Assembly (NCBI GenBank): GCA_002294045.1 | Contig: DBEP01000002.1 | Span: 68,858 to 132,857 of the forward strand | Direction of reading: 5' to 3' | Source of the DNA: Lachnoclostridium sp. UBA903 | Lineage (GTDB): Bacteria > Bacillota > Clostridia > Lachnospirales > Lachnospiraceae | Length of the DNA stretch: 64,000 nucleotides | Part shown: piece after piece, positions 44,370 through 53,297 of the stretch | Numbering within the stretch: position 1 is the stretch's first letter | Layout: each line of letters opens with the position of its first letter | Notes under the pieces: generated by a model | Seen by the model: only the letters and a program-made list of their open reading frames with translations | What the model was told of the DNA's origin: nothing | The model's database searches: none | Translations under genes and position numbers: made by a program

Positions 44370-46904
44370 ATGAAGAAAGGTTTATGGAAAAAACTGACTG
44401 CGTATGTGCTGCTGATTATCCTGATAGCTGCAGGGCGGATTTTACCCGGCACATTCCAAACAACGCAGGCAGAAACAGCATCCTCGGTTACGGTGCATTA
44501 TAAAGGGGTGTATTCCACACCGAATATATATTATTGGAATTTGAACGGGGAAAGCAACAACCCGGTTTCATGGCCGGGAATACAAATGAATGCTGAAAAT
44601 GATAATTGGTTTGGTTACACCTTACGTGATACCTGGAGCGTCAATTTGATATTTAATCAGAATGGCACACAGACACCGGATTTATATAGGACATCGGGAG
44701 AATGGTGGTACAAGGACAATCAGTGGTATCCGTATAATCCGGAAATTACGGAGGATTCCATTACGGTACATTTTAAAAGCCCGTGGGCTGGTGCCAGAAT
44801 ATATTACTGGAATGCACAGCCATCCGGCAGTATCATAACCTGGCCCGGAGCGGATATGGAGGCGGAGGCAAACGGCTGGTACCGCCATATTCTCTCCAAT
44901 ACCTCGTCGGTTAACCTGCTATTTAATTATAACGGACAACAGACTGCCGATTTATACCGGACAGCAGGGGAATGGTGGTATAAGGATAATCAATGGCATT
45001 CTGCGAATCCGGAAGTTACTCCAACACCTACGCCCACCGTGACGCCGACGGTAACGCCTACCATAACGCCGACGCCCGGGGCGGATACAGGTGATTTTAG
45101 AGATGAAACCATTTATTTTGTCATAGTAACCAGATTTTATGACGGAGATTCCGGCAACAATGTGCATTGCTGGGACGAAGTGGCAGCCATGAAGGAGAGT
45201 GGCGACCCGGCATGGAGAGGTGATATGAAAGGACTTATGGAAAAACTGGATTATATAAAAGCCCTGGGCTTTTCGGCAATCTGGATAACTCCGGTAGTGA
45301 AAAACATGAGCGGCTACGATTATCACGGTTATCATGCCGTTAATTTCAGTGAGGTTGACCCAAGATATGAATCGGATGGGGCAACTTATCAGGATTTAAT
45401 TGATGCCGCTCATGCAAAAGGGTTAAAAATTATACAGGATATCGTATTAAACCATACCGGTAATTTTGGGGAGGAAAATTTATTCCCATTATTTACAAAA
45501 GATGAAACCCAGGAAGATACTGCGGATGCTATTATTAGAATTGATGAAGGGAAGCTGCCTGATAATTATGATGCCTTAACACCGGAAGAACAATATCAGG
45601 CCAGACTTTATGCCATGAAAGAAGATTCCCAGGATACGGAAAATATTTATCATCATGAAAAAAGCTTAAGCTGGGAAGGTTATACGGTCCAGACAGGGCA
45701 GATAGCAGGGGACTGTGTGGATTTAAACACAGAGAATCCTATCGTATCGGATTATTTAATAGATGCATACACCCGCTATATGGATATGGGAGTCGATGCC
45801 TTCCGCATTGATACGGTAAAACACATCTCCAGGCTGACCTTCAATAAAGAATTTATCCCGGCCTTTAAAACGGCAGGAGGAGAGGATTTCTTTATGTTCG
45901 GAGAAGTGGCTACCAGGTACAGGCAGGTATGGAACAGTAATATCCCGGCGATTTCCACACCATTTTACACCTGGGCGGAAACTTTGGTCTATCCCTGGGG
46001 AGATTTATTAACAAATTCGAATAGTGTTTATCAGCACTGGAATGATAATCAGAATGTCGGCGACCAGCCTGTCAGCACGAATCATTTACTGGACGGCAAT
46101 ACCTATCATACAGCGGATGAGAGTAATTCTTCCGGCTTAGGAGTAATTGATTTTCCCATGCACTGGAATTTTAATAATGCCAGGGATGCCTTCCGTGTGG
46201 GACTGGAAGGGGACCGTTATTACAGTGATGCAACCTGGAATGTAACCTATGTGGATTCCCATGACTACGCACCGGATGGTGCTCCGGAGAACCAGAGATT
46301 TTCCGGTTCACAGGATACCTGGGCGGAGAATTTGAACCTGATGTATACTTTCCGGGGAATTCCCTGTATATACTATGGCAGTGAAATTGAATTCATGAAA
46401 GGAGCCGTTATTGATCCCGGCCCCACAAAACCCTTAAGCGAGACAGGCAGGGCCTATTTCGGGGAGAATATCGAAGGTTTTGTAACGGTAACGGATTACG
46501 GGGATTATACCAATGCAACCGGAGCAATAGCTGATGCCTTAAGCCATCCCCTTTCCCTGCATATCCAGAGACTGAATAAAATCAGGAGAGAAATCCCGGC
46601 TCTTAGGAAAGGGCAGTATTCCACGGAAGGGGTTTCCGGAGATATGGCCTTTAAGAGACGTTATACTGATACGGAAACCGGAGTGGACAGTTTTGTACTG
46701 GTATCCATCACAGATGGTGCAACCTTTACAGGTATCCCAAATGGTACTTACACGGATGCGATTACCGGAGAGGTAAAGGCTGTAGGGAACAATACGTTAA
46801 GAATATCCGGTTCTGGAAAAGGTAATATGCGAATTTATGTTTTGGATTTACCGGGGAATCCGGCACCGGGTAAAATTGGCACTGACGGAAGGTATTTGTA
46901 TTAA
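44370..46904 (+). CDS. Secreted alpha-amylase family enzyme with two starch-binding modules
   Basis: An 844-residue secreted GH13 enzyme. Signal peptide to about residue 36. Two tandem CBM26-like modules (about 38-125 and 129-214) share VHYKGVYSTPNIYYWN / VHFKSPWAGARIYYWN starts and identical EWWYKDNQW ends. A Thr-Pro linker (217-236) follows, then the GH13 barrel: FSAIWITPVVKN, nucleophile Asp in GVDAFRIDTVKH, acid/base Glu in FMFGEVATR, and transition-state Asp in YVDSHDY. A C-terminal beta domain ends the protein; no cell-wall anchor is seen. GGGAGG precedes the ATG. It makes maltodextrins outside the cell. Confidence 0.92.
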   Translation: MKKGLWKKLTAYVLLIILIAAGRILPGTFQTTQAETASSVTVHYKGVYSTPNIYYWNLNGESNNPVSWPGIQMNAENDNWFGYTLRDTWSVNLIFNQNGTQTPDLYRTSGEWWYKDNQWYPYNPEITEDSITVHFKSPWAGARIYYWNAQPSGSIITWPGADMEAEANGWYRHILSNTSSVNLLFNYNGQQTADLYRTAGEWWYKDNQWHSANPEVTPTPTPTVTPTVTPTITPTPGADTGDFRDETIYFVIVTRFYDGDSGNNVHCWDEVAAMKESGDPAWRGDMKGLMEKLDYIKALGFSAIWITPVVKNMSGYDYHGYHAVNFSEVDPRYESDGATYQDLIDAAHAKGLKIIQDIVLNHTGNFGEENLFPLFTKDETQEDTADAIIRIDEGKLPDNYDALTPEEQYQARLYAMKEDSQDTENIYHHEKSLSWEGYTVQTGQIAGDCVDLNTENPIVSDYLIDAYTRYMDMGVDAFRIDTVKHISRLTFNKEFIPAFKTAGGEDFFMFGEVATRYRQVWNSNIPAISTPFYTWAETLVYPWGDLLTNSNSVYQHWNDNQNVGDQPVSTNHLLDGNTYHTADESNSSGLGVIDFPMHWNFNNARDAFRVGLEGDRYYSDATWNVTYVDSHDYAPDGAPENQRFSGSQDTWAENLNLMYTFRGIPCIYYGSEIEFMKGAVIDPGPTKPLSETGRAYFGENIEGFVTVTDYGDYTNATGAIADALSHPLSLHIQRLNKIRREIPALRKGQYSTEGVSGDMAFKRRYTDTETGVDSFVLVSITDGATFTGIPNGTYTDAITGEVKAVGNNTLRISGSGKGNMRIYVLDLPGNPAPGKIGTDGRYLY

Positions 46905-47024
46905 AAGTAAGAGACTGTCCTTATGAAAATTATTAGAAGAATTATGAAAAACAGGTACAGGTGAATGCATGCTTCTTCTGTATGTCCTTTCCTGGATTAA
47001 CCGGAAAGATTTACAGGCGGAGAT

Positions 47025-47064
47025 AAGGATGTCAGTTAAATTGCACTGCGGCTGGCATCCTTTT
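47025..47064 (+). terminator. Terminator after the amylase gene
   Basis: AAGGATGTCAG (47025-47035) pairs with CTGGCATCCTT (47052-47062) with a small mismatch, followed by TTTT. Confidence 0.7.
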
Positions 47065-47119
47065 ACACTTTACATGTTTATCCGGGACACAGGACAGTGA
47101 AAACGCAGGATGAAATTAA

Positions 47120-47167
47120 TTGACAAAAAAGAAAAACAGTTGTATATTAATTACAGAAACCGTTTTC
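47120..47167 (+). promoter_or_regulatory. Promoter and operator of the LacI-family gene
   Basis: TTGACA (47120-47125), a 17-base gap and TATATT (47143-47148) form a strong promoter. GAAACCGTTTTC (47156-47167), 10/12 symmetric, starts about where transcription should begin. LacI-family proteins of this kind bind such CG-centred palindromes, so autorepression is likely. Confidence 0.7.
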
Positions 47168-47183
47168 CGAAGGAGACAAACCA

Positions 47184-48179
47184 ATGGTATCTATAAATGA
47201 TGTGGCGAAAAAAGCCGGTGTAGCTAAATCGACGGTATCCAAAGTCCTGAATAATTATCAGTTAATCAGTGAAGAAACAAGGGAAAAGGTAGAAAAAGCA
47301 GTAAAGGAATTGGGCTATGTACCTAATTCCGTTGCGGTTTCACTTTCAAAAAAAGAATTTAACAGGGCAGGGCTTATTGTGGATATAAGACACAACAGCC
47401 AGTTTATTGATGAAATTAGTATGCAGTATCTTACGGGAGCATTTGAAAAATCAAAAGAATATAATATTGACGTTGTAACTTTTTTCAGTTCCCAATTTGA
47501 TGGTATGACCTTTAAGCAGGTAAGTTCTTATTTAAAATCCCAAAGAATTAACTGCCTTATTATCTATAATCTATCTATTGAAAATATAAATTTATATAAA
47601 TTAATTGAAAATCAGGAATTTTATAGTGTCCTGGTTGATTCCCCCATTGTTAATACCGGGACGTCTTCCGTATCAATCGATCATTACAAGGCCCAGTATG
47701 ATGTAGCAAAAAAGACAATGGTGGAAAATACAGTTAATAATAAAGTACTGTATATTGCAGGCGGAAGGGGAGGGTATGTTTCAGACCAAAGACTGGAAGC
47801 CATAAAAAAACTGAAAGAAGACCTCGGATTTGACCTTATGGTAGAATACGGTGATTATAATGAATACAAAGCCAGGGAAATAGTATTTAAATGGGGGAAA
47901 GATAATGACATTGTTGTATGCGCTTCGGATTTACTGGCAATTGGTTCCGTATTTGCCCTGACGGAGCTGGATATCTTCCGGCCCGTATGCGGCTTTGACG
48001 GTATTTCCCTGATGGGATACACGAAAATAGCCATGAATACGGTAAAGCAAAATTTCTTTCAGAAGTCGAAGCAGGCTTTTGATGAATTAAAAAGGCTTCT
48101 GGATGGTGGAACGGGACGGCATATAGAGATGCCTTATAAAATTTGCAAAATTAATTATATGGATGTTATCCAAAAATAA
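47184..48179 (+). CDS. LacI-family transcriptional regulator (maltodextrin/starch locus)
   Basis: A 331-residue repressor. HTH at residues 3-25 (SINDVAKKAGVAKSTVSKVL) with hinge helix NSVAVSLSKK, then a sugar-binding periplasmic-like domain (AGLIVDIRHNSQF, YIAGGRGGYVSDQR, CASDLLAIGSVFAL). GAAGGAGAC precedes the ATG. Identical 12-base operators lie before this gene and before the MalQ-phosphorylase gene, pointing to control of itself and of the fusion gene. Confidence 0.9.
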   Translation: MVSINDVAKKAGVAKSTVSKVLNNYQLISEETREKVEKAVKELGYVPNSVAVSLSKKEFNRAGLIVDIRHNSQFIDEISMQYLTGAFEKSKEYNIDVVTFFSSQFDGMTFKQVSSYLKSQRINCLIIYNLSIENINLYKLIENQEFYSVLVDSPIVNTGTSSVSIDHYKAQYDVAKKTMVENTVNNKVLYIAGGRGGYVSDQRLEAIKKLKEDLGFDLMVEYGDYNEYKAREIVFKWGKDNDIVVCASDLLAIGSVFALTELDIFRPVCGFDGISLMGYTKIAMNTVKQNFFQKSKQAFDELKRLLDGGTGRHIEMPYKICKINYMDVIQK

Positions 48180-48212
48180 GGAGAGGCATCCTTAAAAATT
48201 TTTTCTTGAACA

Positions 48213-48224
48213 GAAACCGTTTTC
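48213..48224 (+). promoter_or_regulatory. Second LacI-type operator
   Basis: GAAACCGTTTTC, identical to the copy at 47156-47167, also followed by CG and preceded by ACA. Position upstream of the fusion gene suggests that the LacI protein controls that gene. Confidence 0.6.
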
Positions 48225-48273
48225 CGTCCATCTGGCGGGGATTTTCTGTCTGAAAAGCAAACCTTCCAATGTT

Positions 48274-48384
48274 AAAATCCGGGTGCCCGATGGGGATTAT
48301 ACCAATTTGCTTAACAAAGAAACGGTAACGGCGGATTCGGAACATATCCTGACAAACGGGCAGCCGATTATTATAGAAGTATAG
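48274..48384 (+). pseudogene. Relic of a glycosidase C-terminal tail
   Basis: In one frame the sequence reads KIRVPDGDYTNLLNKETVTA followed by DSEHILTNGQPIIIEV and a stop at 48382-48384. This looks like the C-terminal beta domain of a GH13 or related enzyme (pattern PDGxYxxLLxxExVxV...G). No start and no upstream body are present. It lies between the LacI gene and the fusion gene, so it is probably what is left of a deleted enzyme gene. Confidence 0.45.
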
Positions 48385-48600
48385 AGAAATATTTGCATTA
48401 CCGAAAGACCTGTCCGGGCTTTTTCCTCCATTATTTGAGATGCTGCAGGGCGGGTTATCCTGACGAGAAGATTGAAAAACAAGCCCTTAAACAATATATT
48501 AAGAATTTAGGTGCTGTCACACGAAACGGTTTTAAATTAGCACACTCCAGCACTTGTGCAGTGAAAACGTCTGTGCGTCAGCCCCGGAAAAGAGGTTTTT
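48385..48600 (+). promoter_or_regulatory. Leader of the MalQ-phosphorylase gene
   Basis: Contains a possible hairpin GTGCTG (48511-48516) with CAGCAC (48548-48553) and another CACT/AGTG (48551-48563), then AAAAGAGG before the ATG. No gene was recognised here. Confidence 0.3.
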
Positions 48601-51600
48601 ATGAGAGAAGCAGGAGTATTGATGCCGGTAGCGTCCCTTCCTTCTGATTACGGAGTGGGAGATTTCGGTAAGTATACATATCGGTTCATTGATTTTTTAA
48701 AGAAAAGTAATATAAGCATCTGGCAGATTCTTCCCTTAAATCCCCTGGGATATGGGGAATCACCTTACCAGCCCTACTCCTCCCTGGCAGGAGATGAATT
48801 ATATATTGATTTGGCAGGGCTGTATCAGGAAGGGCTGCTGAAGGACCTGCCGCCGGTTTTTCGGAATAACAGTACGAAAATCAATTATCAGGAAGTAAGA
48901 AAATATAAAGAAAAATATTTAAGGACCGCATATGCCGCCTTTCGGCCGGATGAAGAATATAAGGAGTTTGCCGGACAGGATTGGGTTTATTACTATGCGG
49001 TTTTTCTGACCTTCAAAAAAAAGAATGATTTGAAATGCTGGAATGAATGGAGAGAGGAGCATAAAAACTGGATAACAGACAGATTATTTGACGAAACGGT
49101 ATACAAGGAAGATATCCTTTATGAAATGTTTATCCAGTATGAGTTTTACCGTCAGTGGATGGCGTTAAAGAATTATGCAAATCAATTGGGAATCCGGATT
49201 ATGGGTGATGTGCCTTTTTATGTGGGAATCGATTCCCTGGATGTATGGACGGCTCAGGAGGACTTTCTGCTGGATAAGGATGGGCATCCTTTATTTATTG
49301 CAGGAGTGCCGCCGGATTATTTCAGCAGAACCGGGCAGAGATGGGGAAATCCTATTTATAATTGGGATAATATGGAGAAGAATGGTTTCAGGTTCTGGCT
49401 TGACCGGTTTGGCTATACTGCCAGGCTGTTTGATATTATCCGGATTGATCATTTCAGAGCTTTTGACACCTATTGGAAGATACCTGCACATTGCGAAACC
49501 GCGGTAGTGGGAGAATGGGCGGGAGCGCCCGGTTACGAACTGTTCGGCCTGCTTTTCAAAACCTATCCGGATATCTGTATTGTAGTGGAAGACTTAGGAG
49601 ACATGAGGAAGGAAGTATATGAACTGAGGGACTATTATGGTCTGAAGGGAATGAAAATCATACAGTTTACATTTGACCCAATGGAAGGGAATAACGATTT
49701 TCCCGACCGGGAAAATATGATTGTATATACCGGAACCCATGATAATGAAACAATACTCGGATGGTTTGAAAACCAATCCGGACAGGTACAAAAGGAAACG
49801 GAGCTGGAATTATACTCCTCAGGATATGAAGCGGGCTCTATTTCCCACAGGTTTATCCGTTATGCCCTGGATAATATTGCGGATATGGCTGTGATTCCGG
49901 TGCAGGACATTCTTGAAATGGGCAATGAGGGACGCCTGAATACACCCGGCACCCTGGGCTCTCCAAACTGGGAATGGAAATTAAGCAGCCTGGAAAAGCT
50001 GAACAGCCAGGCAGAATTTCTGGCAGATGCGGTAGCGGAGAGCGGACGCTCCGGAGAAATCAGAAAAGCACCCGAAAGGATGAAAAATCCGGCAAAACTT
50101 CTTGAGAAGCTGCTTGACCAGCAATTCGGAAAGACCATCGGGCAGTGTTCGAAAGAGCAGCTGCTTGCCGGACTTTTGGGCATGATAAAGCGCCTTGCCC
50201 CTGACAGGGAGGTATCGGGAGATAAACGTAAGCTATATTATATTTCTGCAGAGTTTTTAATCGGCAAGCTGCTGTCAAATAACCTGATAAACCTGGGAAT
50301 ATATGATGAGATAAGGGAATTGCTTGCTTTACACGGAAAAGTTCTGTCGGAGGTGGAAGAAGCAGAACCGGAACCGTCTCTGGGAAACGGCGGTCTCGGA
50401 CGGCTGGCAGCCTGCTTTCTGGATTCTATTGCAACCCTGGGCCTGAATGGTGACGGCATAGGGCTGAATTATCATTTTGGCCTGTTTAAGCAGCGATTTG
50501 AGGATAATCTCCAAAAAGAAGAAAAAAATCCCTGGATGGAGAAAGCCTGCTGGCTGACAGAGAAAGGAAATTCCTATAAAGTGGAATTCGGCGGATTTAA
50601 AGTAAGGTCCGTTCTCTATGAAATAGATATAATCGGATACCAAAACCGGACCAACAAGCTGCATTTATTTGATACGGAAATGGTAGACGAAAGCCTGGTG
50701 GAAGACGGCATTGATTTTGATAAAGAGGATATCAGGAGGAACCTCACCCTGTTTTTATACCCGGATGACAGTGATGAGGCAGGGGAACAGCTGCGCATTT
50801 ACCAGCAGTATTTTATGGTAAGCTGCGGTGCCCAGTTTATCATGGAGGAATCCGTAAGCCGGGGAAGCGACCTTCATGATTTGCATGAATATGCGGTAAT
50901 TCAGATTAACGATACCCATCCCAGTATGATAATTCCGGAACTGATAAGACTTCTTATGAAGCAGGGGATTGAATTGGATGAAGCCATTGAAATTGTAACA
51001 AAAACCTGTGCTTACACCAATCATACCATTTTAGCCGAAGCCCTGGAAAAGTGGCCTCTGGATTATTTACAAAAAGTGGTTCCCAAGTTGGTACCCATAA
51101 TTGAAATTCTGGATAACCGGATCAGGCGGAAATACCCGCAGGAAAATACGGTGATAATAGACAATGGGGACCGGGTCCACATGGCTTCCATGGATATTCA
51201 TTATGGTTTTTCCGTCAACGGGGTGGCTGCCCTCCATACGGATATTTTAAAGACTGCGGAATTAAAGCAATTCTATAAGCTGTATCCGGAGAAGTTCAAT
51301 AATAAGACCAACGGCATAACCTTCAGGCGCTGGCTGCTGCATTGCAACCGGGAACTGGCTGCTTATATCGAAAGCCTTATCGGCGGCGGATTCCATAAAG
51401 ATGCCATGGAGTTAAGAAAACTGCTTCCGTTTCGAAAAGAGAAAGAAGTGCTGATAAAGCTTCTGGATATTAAACATCAAAACAAGTTAAAGCTGAAAAC
51501 CTGGCTGGAAAAGAATCAGGGGATTGCCATAGATGAAAACTCCATTTTTGATATTCAGATTAAACGGCTTCATGAGTATAAACGCCAGCAGATGAACGCT

Positions 51601-52356
51601 TTGTATGTTATATACAAATATCAGGAAATTAAAAGAGGGAAACTGCCGGAGACTCCCATTACGGTCATTTTCGGGGCTAAGGCGGCACCGGCTTATATAA
51701 TTGCAAAGGATATTATTCACCTGATTTTGTGCCTTCAGGAATTAATAGGAGGGGACCCGGAAGTAAACCCGTATCTGAAGGTGGTTATGGTGGAAGATTA
51801 TAACGTGACGAAAGCGGAGATGCTCATACCGGCCTGTGATATATCGGAGCAGATTTCCCTGGCATCCAAGGAAGCCAGCGGTACGGGCAATATGAAATTT
51901 ATGTTAAACGGTGCCGTTACCCTGGGGACTCTGGACGGTGCCAATGTTGAAATCAGTGATTTGGTAGGCAGTAAGAATATTTATCTCTTTGGGGAAACCA
52001 GTGACCAGATTATCGGTCATTATCAAAAAGCGGATTATGTTGCGGAAAAATACTATGAAAAGGATGAGAACATTAGAAAAGCATTGGATTATATAATCAG
52101 TGACAGGATGTTAACTATTGGCAATAAAGAAAACCTGACCAGGCTTTACAAAGAAATCCTGAATAAGGACTGGTTTATGTCTCTGCTGGATTTTAATGAT
52201 TATGTAAGGGTAAGGGAAGAAGCTTATGCGGATTATGAAGACCGTCTGGGCTGGGCTGAGAAAATGCTGGTTAATATCGGAAATGCAGGGTATTTTTCTT
52301 CCGACCGGACCATACTGGAATACAACAGGGATATCTGGAGGTTATCGTCAACATAG
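48601..52356 (+). CDS. Bifunctional 4-alpha-glucanotransferase / alpha-glucan phosphorylase fusion
   Basis: A 1251-residue fusion. Residues 1 to about 485 are a MalQ-type GH77 amylomaltase: LPSDYGVGDFG, GYGESPYQPYS, nucleophile D283 in IIRIDHFRAFDTYW, acid/base E330 in VVEDLGDM, and D381 in TGTHDNETI. From about residue 500 to the end is a GT35 glycogen/maltodextrin phosphorylase: LGNGGLGRLAACFLDS, INDTHPSM, FDIQIKRLHEYKRQ, and the PLP Lys at residue 1099 in EASGTGNMKFMLNG. MalQ disproportionates short maltodextrins and the phosphorylase releases glucose 1-phosphate, so the two steps are on one chain. The frame is continuous with no sign of an assembly joint. AGAGG precedes the ATG. Confidence 0.95.
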   Translation: MREAGVLMPVASLPSDYGVGDFGKYTYRFIDFLKKSNISIWQILPLNPLGYGESPYQPYSSLAGDELYIDLAGLYQEGLLKDLPPVFRNNSTKINYQEVRKYKEKYLRTAYAAFRPDEEYKEFAGQDWVYYYAVFLTFKKKNDLKCWNEWREEHKNWITDRLFDETVYKEDILYEMFIQYEFYRQWMALKNYANQLGIRIMGDVPFYVGIDSLDVWTAQEDFLLDKDGHPLFIAGVPPDYFSRTGQRWGNPIYNWDNMEKNGFRFWLDRFGYTARLFDIIRIDHFRAFDTYWKIPAHCETAVVGEWAGAPGYELFGLLFKTYPDICIVVEDLGDMRKEVYELRDYYGLKGMKIIQFTFDPMEGNNDFPDRENMIVYTGTHDNETILGWFENQSGQVQKETELELYSSGYEAGSISHRFIRYALDNIADMAVIPVQDILEMGNEGRLNTPGTLGSPNWEWKLSSLEKLNSQAEFLADAVAESGRSGEIRKAPERMKNPAKLLEKLLDQQFGKTIGQCSKEQLLAGLLGMIKRLAPDREVSGDKRKLYYISAEFLIGKLLSNNLINLGIYDEIRELLALHGKVLSEVEEAEPEPSLGNGGLGRLAACFLDSIATLGLNGDGIGLNYHFGLFKQRFEDNLQKEEKNPWMEKACWLTEKGNSYKVEFGGFKVRSVLYEIDIIGYQNRTNKLHLFDTEMVDESLVEDGIDFDKEDIRRNLTLFLYPDDSDEAGEQLRIYQQYFMVSCGAQFIMEESVSRGSDLHDLHEYAVIQINDTHPSMIIPELIRLLMKQGIELDEAIEIVTKTCAYTNHTILAEALEKWPLDYLQKVVPKLVPIIEILDNRIRRKYPQENTVIIDNGDRVHMASMDIHYGFSVNGVAALHTDILKTAELKQFYKLYPEKFNNKTNGITFRRWLLHCNRELAAYIESLIGGGFHKDAMELRKLLPFRKEKEVLIKLLDIKHQNKLKLKTWLEKNQGIAIDENSIFDIQIKRLHEYKRQQMNALYVIYKYQEIKRGKLPETPITVIFGAKAAPAYIIAKDIIHLILCLQELIGGDPEVNPYLKVVMVEDYNVTKAEMLIPACDISEQISLASKEASGTGNMKFMLNGAVTLGTLDGANVEISDLVGSKNIYLFGETSDQIIGHYQKADYVAEKYYEKDENIRKALDYIISDRMLTIGNKENLTRLYKEILNKDWFMSLLDFNDYVRVREEAYADYEDRLGWAEKMLVNIGNAGYFSSDRTILEYNRDIWRLSST

Positions 52357-52375
52357 ATATCTGTTGATTTTTCCC

Positions 52376-52502
52376 TCAAACACGCTCTAAGGTCTGTTTG
52401 CCGGACGTCTAAGTAAGTACGTTAACTGTAAATGATAAATCGGAAACCTATCAGATGGATAAGGATGAAAGCAGTATCTTGCCGGGAAGCGGAAAATCGT
52501 GA
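52376..52502. pseudogene. Repeat end and possible coding relic after the fusion gene
   Basis: TCAAACACGCTCT (52376-52388) equals one end of the palindromic repeat at 29288-29450. From about 52410 one frame reads VSTLTVNDKSETYQMDKDES then SILPGSGKS and stops; a neighbouring frame continues as KIVILAEI. This looks like a frameshifted C-terminal tail of an enzyme, but no family could be named. Low confidence. Confidence 0.3.
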
Positions 52503-52519
52503 TTTTGGCTGAAATTGTA

Positions 52520-52548
52520 TTGACAAAGCCGAAAGAAAGGAATATACT
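52520..52548 (+). promoter_or_regulatory. Promoter of the ECF transporter operon
   Basis: TTGACA (52520-52525), a 17-base gap and TATACT (52543-52548). The ~150-base AT-rich leader to 52700 shows no riboswitch I recognise: no FMN, TPP or purine signature. Confidence 0.7.
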
Positions 52549-52700
52549 ACCAATAATTAAAGTCATATAAATATATATGAATAATAGGATATATTTCGGA
52601 CATCCATATAAGCAATCTTTCTTTTAAACAATTCAGACCGGTTATATGAAAATTTAATTTTCAAGGATATATAAAATAGCATAAAACGGAGGATGTAAGA

Positions 52701-53288
52701 ATGAAAGAGAAAAGTATCTTTAAAACAATTGTTGGTGTATGGAATACCAGGACTGTCGTAGTAATCGCCATTGGTGCGGCATTATTCGGTGTATTAATGA
52801 ATTTCGGCGGAATCACCATCTTTACGAACACCAAATTAACAACTGCCATGATTGTTCCGGTAATCGTAGGTGCCATGTTCGGGCCTGTGCCCGCCTTTGT
52901 GGCCTGTCTGGCAGGCAATACCATCGCTGATTTAATCGGCGGCTGGGGTTATTGGTTTGACTGGTCCATCGGCAACGGGGTATTGGGGTTTATTGTTGGA
53001 CTCCTGCCTCTTTACGGGGCAAAAATTAATGACGGTATTTTTAAATTACAGCATGCAGTCATTTACATAATCACCTGTGTAATCGGCAATGCCTTTGCCT
53101 TTGGTATCGTTACACCGGTTTTTACCTCATTGTTCTACGGCGGTGAACTGGAAGTAACCTTTGTGCAGTCCCTGTCCGGAGGAATTGCCAATACCCTTGT
53201 GCTGACTATAATCGGCATACCGATACTGACGGCATTAGCCAGGCGGAATGCCCGCAATACAAATTTAACCCTGGATGAGAAAGAGTAG
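52701..53288 (+). CDS. ECF transporter S component (riboflavin-type family PF07155-like)
   Basis: A 195-residue substrate-binding membrane subunit with about six hydrophobic helices. The pattern VVVIAIGAALFGVLMNFGG, MFGPVPAFVACLAGNTIADL and WGYWFDWSIGNGVLGFIVGL fits the DUF1393 family, which includes riboflavin-type and other ECF S components. GGAGG precedes the ATG. It has its own ATPase and T genes directly downstream, so this is a group I (dedicated) ECF system. Substrate is not fixed by sequence. Confidence 0.8.
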   Translation: MKEKSIFKTIVGVWNTRTVVVIAIGAALFGVLMNFGGITIFTNTKLTTAMIVPVIVGAMFGPVPAFVACLAGNTIADLIGGWGYWFDWSIGNGVLGFIVGLLPLYGAKINDGIFKLQHAVIYIITCVIGNAFAFGIVTPVFTSLFYGGELEVTFVQSLSGGIANTLVLTIIGIPILTALARRNARNTNLTLDEKE

Positions 53289-53297
53289 TAAAATATA

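Noticed and set aside
52549..52700. Possible purine-type or FMN riboswitch before the ECF genes
   Set aside because: The region is AT-rich with repeated ATAT words. The conserved junction bases of purine, FMN and TPP riboswitches are absent.
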